Shown: positions 58,013-64,000 of the stretch, one piece after another
Position numbering within the stretch: position 1 is the stretch's first letter
Layout of the letters: each line of letters begins with the position of its first letter
Assembly (NCBI RefSeq): GCF_036324505.1
Contig: NC_086362.1
Location: forward strand, 5,081,043 to 5,145,042
Length of the DNA: 64,000 nucleotides
Source of the DNA: Eleginops maclovinus
Taxonomy: Eukaryota; Chordata; Actinopteri; Perciformes; Eleginopidae
Direction of reading: 5' to 3'
Made by a program: the position numbers and the translations under genes
The notes under the pieces: model-generated
The model's input: the letters and a program-made list of their open reading frames with translations, nothing else
Told to the model about the DNA's origin: nothing
Databases searched by the model: none

Positions 58013-58405
58013 CGTGGAAGAAGTAGTACTAACTTAGTGTAGAAATACTCTGTTACAAGTCTGACATTTCAAATTGTACTTAAGTTAAAGTAATAGCATC
58101 AAAGATTACTAAAAGTACTCACAATGCAGATTTTTCCGAGTAATATACATTTTATCCCTGGATTGTAAATAATGATCAATAAATGTGTAGATGAATGTAA
58201 TTTTGCAGCAGCTGAAGGAGGCACATTCATTTTTATATTGGCAGGTTTCATAATGGTATGTAATAATCTTTTAGTTGATAGCTATTTTGTATTAATAAAA
58301 TAAGTAACTAATCTTATGACATATGTAGAGTAAAAAGAACAATATCTTCTTATCAAGGAAGTAACACAAATACTAGTACAGCTACTTCAAAATATAGTAC
58401 AGTGT
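58013..58405 (+). mobile_element. hAT-like non-autonomous element, ~393 bp
   Basis: CGTGGAAGAAGTAGTACTAA, AATACTCTGTTACAAGTC, TTGTACTTAAGTTAAAGTAA and AAAAGTACTCACAATGCAGA follow the same order as the element split at 49550-50104. The right end is near TACTTCAAAATATAGTACAG. There is no transposase. It starts within about 15 bases of the preceding SINE's end. Confidence 0.55.
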
Positions 58406-60219
58406 AGGACATTTAAACAGAGAGATTAATTACAGATTTTACTTTATGCGGTAACAAAGATGCAGTCACTGATTGCATGTTTTCCCCTGCTATGATAAAG
58501 ATAACCCCCCCCAACACCGACTAGATTAAGTCACACAAAAAATGGAGCCTGCAGCATCTCCACCTCCTTCGTTTTTTTAGATACCGACCCAGGTTTTTAT
58601 TTCCTTTCGGCTCGGAAGCACTCGCCGCAGAGCAACATGACAAATCCAGTACAGTAGGAGCCACCCCGGCCACATATATCTGCTTTATTGGTATTCACCG
58701 TTTCCTCCATACATCTGCTCAGCACATCACAACATGATGTCTCCTACCTCTGCGGCACTATTTTTACCTGCTCCTAGATACCGTCTCCCTGCATGTGACG
58801 TCAAGAAATGGAAAGACAGAGACAGAGAGAGCCGTTATCACTCATCTACAGTGTGGGTTATCTAGCTCCCCGCTGTCATCCTCCAACAAAGAATCAGTGC
58901 ATAATGGCACAGAGCTGGGAAGAGACATGGCTTATGCAGCTACATATTGTTCCGAGTAAAGCGTTCAGGTCTTTTAATGGGGGCGACGTTGGTGTACACC
59001 ATGATCTATCTGCAATGTGTAATTGCAGTGTACAGGTGTTGTATAAATGTACTTTTTTCTTAATCTATCCCCGTTTAAACTACCTTGCAATGCTTGCACA
59101 TGCTCATGGATTACTGTGTGCAATGGTGCATGAACGTAGTCTCGATTAATTATATATTCTTGGATTGGCCCTATGATTATCTGTTTACGGTGCGACCAAA
59201 CAAACTCTAAACTTCATTCTCAAGTAGTGATTAATGTCACTGCTAACCTCTGGAAAAATATGATTTGTTTCCTGTGGATGTTTCACGAAAAAAGCCAACG
59301 TGTGTCACCGCTTTTGCTTAAATCTTTAAACGGCTGCTATGCATGAGCGGTAACTAAATGAACCTCTCACATGATGTAAGAAACGAGCTGTGGGTAGTAA
59401 GAAACGACGCGCCAGCAAAACTATAGTTTTTTTTGCAAGTGACTCTAAATCTATCAGGGAAACGACTAGTGAGGAAAAACCTAATGAATTCCTATTGCAG
59501 AAAAGACCTTAACCATATCATCTTCCTTTTAAAGTGAACATTAGGCAATCCTTATTAGAAATAACATTTGAATTCACTTCCTAACATTTCCTCTTGATTT
59601 CCTGACTTTCAACTTCAAGGTTGTATTCAAAGCCACATTCACAACAAACTGGAGTTAGAAATCCAACACAGTTTGAGAACACAAACAGGACTTAGATGGT
59701 TGTTCAATTTAGACCAAAAGGAAAGCAATGGACCAGCAATCAATGTGGCTTGAAAAATGGACTGTATCTTCCTTGTGGTTTCAAAGGAAATGCATTAGAT
59801 TTTCGCTTAGTACAGCTTTAAATTGTCTATTAAAACAATCTGTAGTTCACGACTCAAACGTTGAACGTGGTGATTGATGAGTAATCCATTTTCAATCATG
59901 TACACAGTTAAAACGCCCCTCTTTGTGAACATAAGGAGGTGTGTACTTGTCTTGTATGCATGCCCGCACCCTTGTCTTTAAACTGCGTGGGTGTTGAAGC
60001 GCCTTTGTCTTTGTTCATGTGTGTTTTACCTCAGCAGGCACCACAGGGCTCCCTGCCTGCGTTAACGCTCAACCTTGTCCAAGGTTAATCTGTCACTCTT
60101 GCTGTATATTTGCATTCATTCTTATCTGCAACCCACCACTCAACCGACTGTCTATCTGCCCCAGCCGCTGCTCAAACTTAATCGTCTTTGTACATTATAG
60201 ATGAGCCGCCAACAAAGTA

Positions 60220-60220
<1 letters not shown>
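58406..60220. other. Unique DNA, no gene recognised
   Basis: A 113-codon plus-strand frame (58808-59149) has no recognisable motif. The sequence is otherwise AT-rich and not repetitive. Confidence 0.5.

Positions 60221-60311
<91 letters not shown>
60221..60311. repeat. (AC)n array, 91 bp
   Basis: About 45 perfect AC units. Confidence 0.98.
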
Positions 60312-60312
<1 letters not shown>

Positions 60313-62059
60313 CCACCTCCCCATACCTGAAACCTCCTCTTTCCTTTAGAAACCATCTCCCAACCACACCCACAGCAAATATTCCCAGACTGTCAATATT
60401 TGCTTTATATTTAATGCCTTTGCTGGCCATCATGCTGCCTGCTACTCAAAAGTAATATATTTATCACTTCATGGAGGATAGTGTTGGATCTAAGTGTTTC
60501 TCTCTCCAGGCGGCACTTACTTTATGCTTGCGCAGGAGGGCAGAGAGATAACTCGGGCTCTTTCACTTTGACCTGAGCCAACAAAAGCGTGGCTCCTAAT
60601 TAGTAGCACACAGTTGATCCTGTACTTGGAATAACGCATTGGCAGAAGTTAGTGTGTATATTGTTTGTTTTTTTTCTTACAATGACGCCTACCTCAGCTT
60701 AGTTGTTGCGTGATTAGAATACGTACAAATGAGGTATGTCTCATGTGACCACAGCCGAGTAAAACGATAGGAATTATAGGATTAGCATTTTTTTTGCATA
60801 TATTGTTCAGGGACTTAAACATGCAGTGGAGTTGATCCATTCCTTGGACATACGGAACATTATGTATTGATTATTCTGAACATGGTTTGATCAAATCAAC
60901 GTAGAAACATGCAGAACATTAACTCAGAATAGACATGCAAATGAATGGTACCAAGATAGCAGCGTGCCTTGCAGTAGCTTTTGTTTTTTTGATGCTACGC
61001 AGGATAAACAGTGAAATCCTACACGGGCATGAATAGCTGTTTACACTACATTGTTAATAACACATTAGCACAGTTTCTGTGTGACATGAAAAGAAAGATT
61101 TTGAGTGAATACCATTTGTACGCCAACTCCCAAAACAAGCAGATCTTACCATTAAGCTGTTCTTTATACTACTTATCCATTACCTCTATATTTGAAAGGA
61201 TTAATATAATCTTCATATGGCAATTAACAATCTGAAAAGACATGGGTTGAATCTTTTTATTTCCAAGTAAATCAAATGTGTATTTAAGGAGTATGCTCCA
61301 GAGTCTTTTATTAATAGTGCTGCAAACTGGTGGTTTCTATGTGTGGGATCAGAGGTTCATCTCGCTCATTGAATCAAAAGACTTTGAGGCACGCCTACTA
61401 AATCCACAAGGGCTTCATACTGTCAGAATTGTCAAGAACATGAGGGCTCTCTCAGAGACATTTTGAACCCTTTTTGGACACTCCATAGGCGCACATTCGG
61501 CAAACATTCCTTTAGGGGAATTACACTTTATTCATACTTATAAATGCTAATTATAATGAACATCTTGCACTTTAGAGAGTTCATAACTAAAAATGAGAGC
61601 GCCATCAAAATAAATTGTGATGTGTTGAGTAATGATTTTTGAAATGATTTCCAAACTGTGTTTTATAATGTATCTCATAGTACACCAAGCCCGTTTGAAT
61701 GAAAGGTTCCCTCTATTCAAGCCTAAGTATGTTTAATCGGAGTTAGGGATCTGACTCTAAAACGGCTCTTTGAACTACAAGTGTTCCTGCAATTTGACCT
61801 TTCCATTCAAATGTATCCCAACATTGTGGAACAAGATCAATCATTTTTATAGAAATATCTACAACCAGTTCTGCAAAAAGCAAATCATTTTTCTTAACAG
61901 CCACCTTCCTCTAACAATGCTTTTTAAGAAACCCTGCCATCTCCCAGGAATACCATCTTGACTATTCCTCTGAGAAAAGTTGTGTTGTGTATACAGAGAA
62001 CATACAAACACAAGGTTCATCTTGCAACCTAAAAGCAATGTAGCAATTTAACATCTTAC
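60312..62059. other. Unique DNA, no gene recognised
   Basis: Open frames are under 75 codons. One at 61278-61466 (+) includes GGFYVWDQRFISLIESKDFE, which reads rather like protein but has no splice borders or known relatives. No repeat is recognised. Confidence 0.5.
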
Positions 62060-62170
62060 CTTTCAGCATGTTTGCCAATGAAAGCTGTTTGAGAGCTTTT
62101 TCTGCAACATCACTGCAGCTGTCTTGGGAATCAGCCGTTATCACGAAACCTCCAGCTGGCAACATCAACA
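62060..62170 (-). CDS. Possible internal exon, unidentified
   Basis: On the minus strand, CCTGTTTCTATTTGTCAG (acceptor with good pyrimidine tract) precedes a 111-base segment that ends CTGAAAG|GTAAGA, a near-consensus donor. The segment is exactly 37 codons long, is open in only one phase, and would be a symmetric phase 1-1 exon. Its peptide includes LPAGGFVITADSQDSCSDVA and EKALKQLSLANMLK, the latter a likely amphipathic helix. I do not recognise the protein. No neighbouring exon is convincing, so it is either one exon of a gene with large introns or a chance match. Confidence 0.25.
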
Positions 62171-62517
62171 CTGACAAATAGAAACAGGCAAGTTTAATTT
62201 TAAAGCTACAACCGATACAGAATACACACTACACATACACTAACTTAATGGTAAAATGTACAATTTCACTTACAGTATGTCAATTTACTCGATCTCCAAA
62301 GCGTATCACATCACACATAGCTTAGTTTATCCTCACCATCAATGACATCATGGGATTATATTTGTACTGTATGAAGAAGAGCACTGCCAGCAGACTGATG
62401 TACACCTCAGTGAGCTGTGTTGAGATGTCTTTGGGAATATAAAGTCGATTCCCTCAAGTGGACATTGACTGATTGACTTGACTGACTGGCAGGCTTTATG
62501 TGTGTGTCAGGGCAGGT

Positions 62518-62520
<3 letters not shown>

Positions 62521-62551
<31 letters not shown>
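62521..62551. repeat. (TG)n microsatellite, 31 bp
   Basis: Perfect TG run of 15 units. Confidence 0.96.
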
Positions 62552-62552
<1 letters not shown>

Positions 62553-64000
62553 AACAATGGCATTGACTGTTGGGTGTCATCTGTCTCTTTCCATCCAAAC
62601 TTTAGCCCCCACCCCTCTTTTTTTTCCCCTCTTGTCCCGAGCTGGTGACATCTTGACAGATTAAAATGCTGTGCGCTCCAGTCCTTGGTTTGCCACACTG
62701 GTGAACCGCGGGGACGCCGCTGTGAATCAATATAAGAATATACTGTCTCTGGGACAGACTTCCCCTACAAAAGAGCACATTCCTACACACTCAATAAATT
62801 CACACCAGAGCAAAAAGGAGCTTACCAGAATAATAAACACAAATAAAAAACAGAGAATTTCGCACCAATTCTGCACTATTCAAAAAATACATACCACAGC
62901 AATGCGTACTCTTAGCCTCATGCAGGCGGCAACTTCAGGTGATCAAAAAATGTAACCGTGGCAGAGGTGCCAAAAACGGCAGGTCTTCGAATCGCTATTG
63001 GCTCAAAGTGTGGCAATCCTCATAACCCTAATTTAAAATGGAACACTTAACAGCAAAATTGAACATATTTACAGCGTGTTCCAAAAACTGTTTTAGTCTC
63101 GATTGCTGCTTCGCCATGTATATAAAATGTATGTGTGATCAATTTTGTACATCTCACATAGCGATGAAAGGTATGCATAGCTACGGTTGTGGCGACTCTG
63201 AATGCCAGTTGAGTGCCGTCCCATGTTACTAACTAAAGTCGGTTGAGACAAAAAAGAGCTGAAAGGAGGGTATTGAACTGACTGGCCAGAGACTTGACTT
63301 TAACTGGATGTTAATGTTTCTCATTGTCTCTCTGGTGAATGTGGCAACCATTTGACAAATGCATTAGCATTGGCATTGATGTGTTCACTGCTTATAGAAG
63401 CACACATAAGTTATGGTGCTCTCATTACCGTTAGTACCTTTTACAACTTTGGAATCTCCAAATTCCCCCATTTGTGTTTGATTTGAAACAATAAGTACCG
63501 TCTTATTCAGAGACACATTAATGGGGCAATTTGCATCACATTTAAACTGTAAAAGCTAAAATGCCAAAATAGCAGATGACAAAACAAAATTATCCCACTA
63601 TTTTTCAAAGTAATGTGTTACTTACTTACTGAAATGACATTTCCTGCTAGAACTCTGCTTTTAATTCGCACAATTACAGTCTTTTTTGTTATATGTGGCT
63701 TGCCTTTTTAGGCCGAATACAGACCATATTCATACAAGTTCATTGGTCTGATGACTTTTTAAGAAAAGATACAATCACTATAGATATACAGCGTGGTTCC
63801 CATCTTGTCTTACGCAGCGTAGTTTGTCTTGCTTATTTGTTATCACCACAATAAATCACATTCAAAGTGGAGCATGTGACAGGCGAATATAAGCATTGCA
63901 TTGAAGTCATTGCTGTTACAAACAAATCTGTTTACATATTCTCCATCAGCAATGTACACACACATGTGTTTAAGCATGTGTTGCCAAGAACTGACCTGTA
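62552..64000. other. Unique DNA, no gene recognised
   Basis: An acceptor-like TATTGATTCACAG on the minus strand (ending at 62720) opens into a short frame without a usable donor. A poly-T run lies at 62619-62626. No further coding or repeat signal is seen up to the window end. Confidence 0.5.

Noticed and set aside
62600..62720. Acceptor-like TATTGATTCACAG and a following short minus-strand frame
   Set aside because: No usable donor follows, and the frame runs into a poly-A stretch and then a TG/CA repeat.

Overview
The window looks like teleost fish DNA, most likely from a spiny-rayed (percomorph) species. It is AT-rich and gene-poor. It carries very long perfect (GT/CA)n arrays and repeat types familiar from such genomes: tRNA-derived SINEs, a LINE with an apurinic-type endonuclease, an LTR element with a tRNA-Pro primer site, and several non-autonomous or unclassified repeats. 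I see no bacterial-style genes, operons, rRNA genes, CRISPR arrays or functional tRNA genes.

No gene can be recognised with confidence. The open frames are short and mostly random, or are read through GT/CA arrays. Three segments combine splice-like borders with an open frame: 16081-16240 (+), 40689-40807 (+) and 62060-62170 (-). All three are reported at low confidence. The window is probably a large intron or a gene desert. Several A+T-rich, repeat-free blocks with homeodomain, POU, SOX or RFX-like sites could be conserved non-coding elements, but that needs an alignment.

Layout. 1-190: SINE cut by the window edge. 4140-4745: diverged long interspersed repeat. 6167-7508: 5' part of an LTR retroelement on the minus strand (LTR, primer site, leader, start of gag). 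8981-21447: unique DNA broken by GT arrays, three of them very long, plus a SINE at 19117-19452 (-). 24490-24910: two repeat fragments. 29300-29712: another repeat fragment. 35247-35545: short hAT-like element. 42660-43265: degraded repeat, followed by a possible solo LTR at 43340-43527. 49430-50104: LINE-type tail, then a hAT-like element split by a SINE. 53682-53770 and 60221-60311: CA arrays. 55328-56907: internally deleted LINE flanked by a perfect 12-bp target-site duplication. 57774-58405: a second SINE type directly followed by a hAT-like element. The rest is unique sequence.

Nothing here forms a gene system. The clearest biology is the record of transposition: a LINE that kept both ends and its target-site duplication but lost its whole reverse transcriptase, a SINE nested in an older DNA transposon, and an LTR element broken inside gag. 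Repeat family statements rest on remembered consensus patterns, not on a database search.
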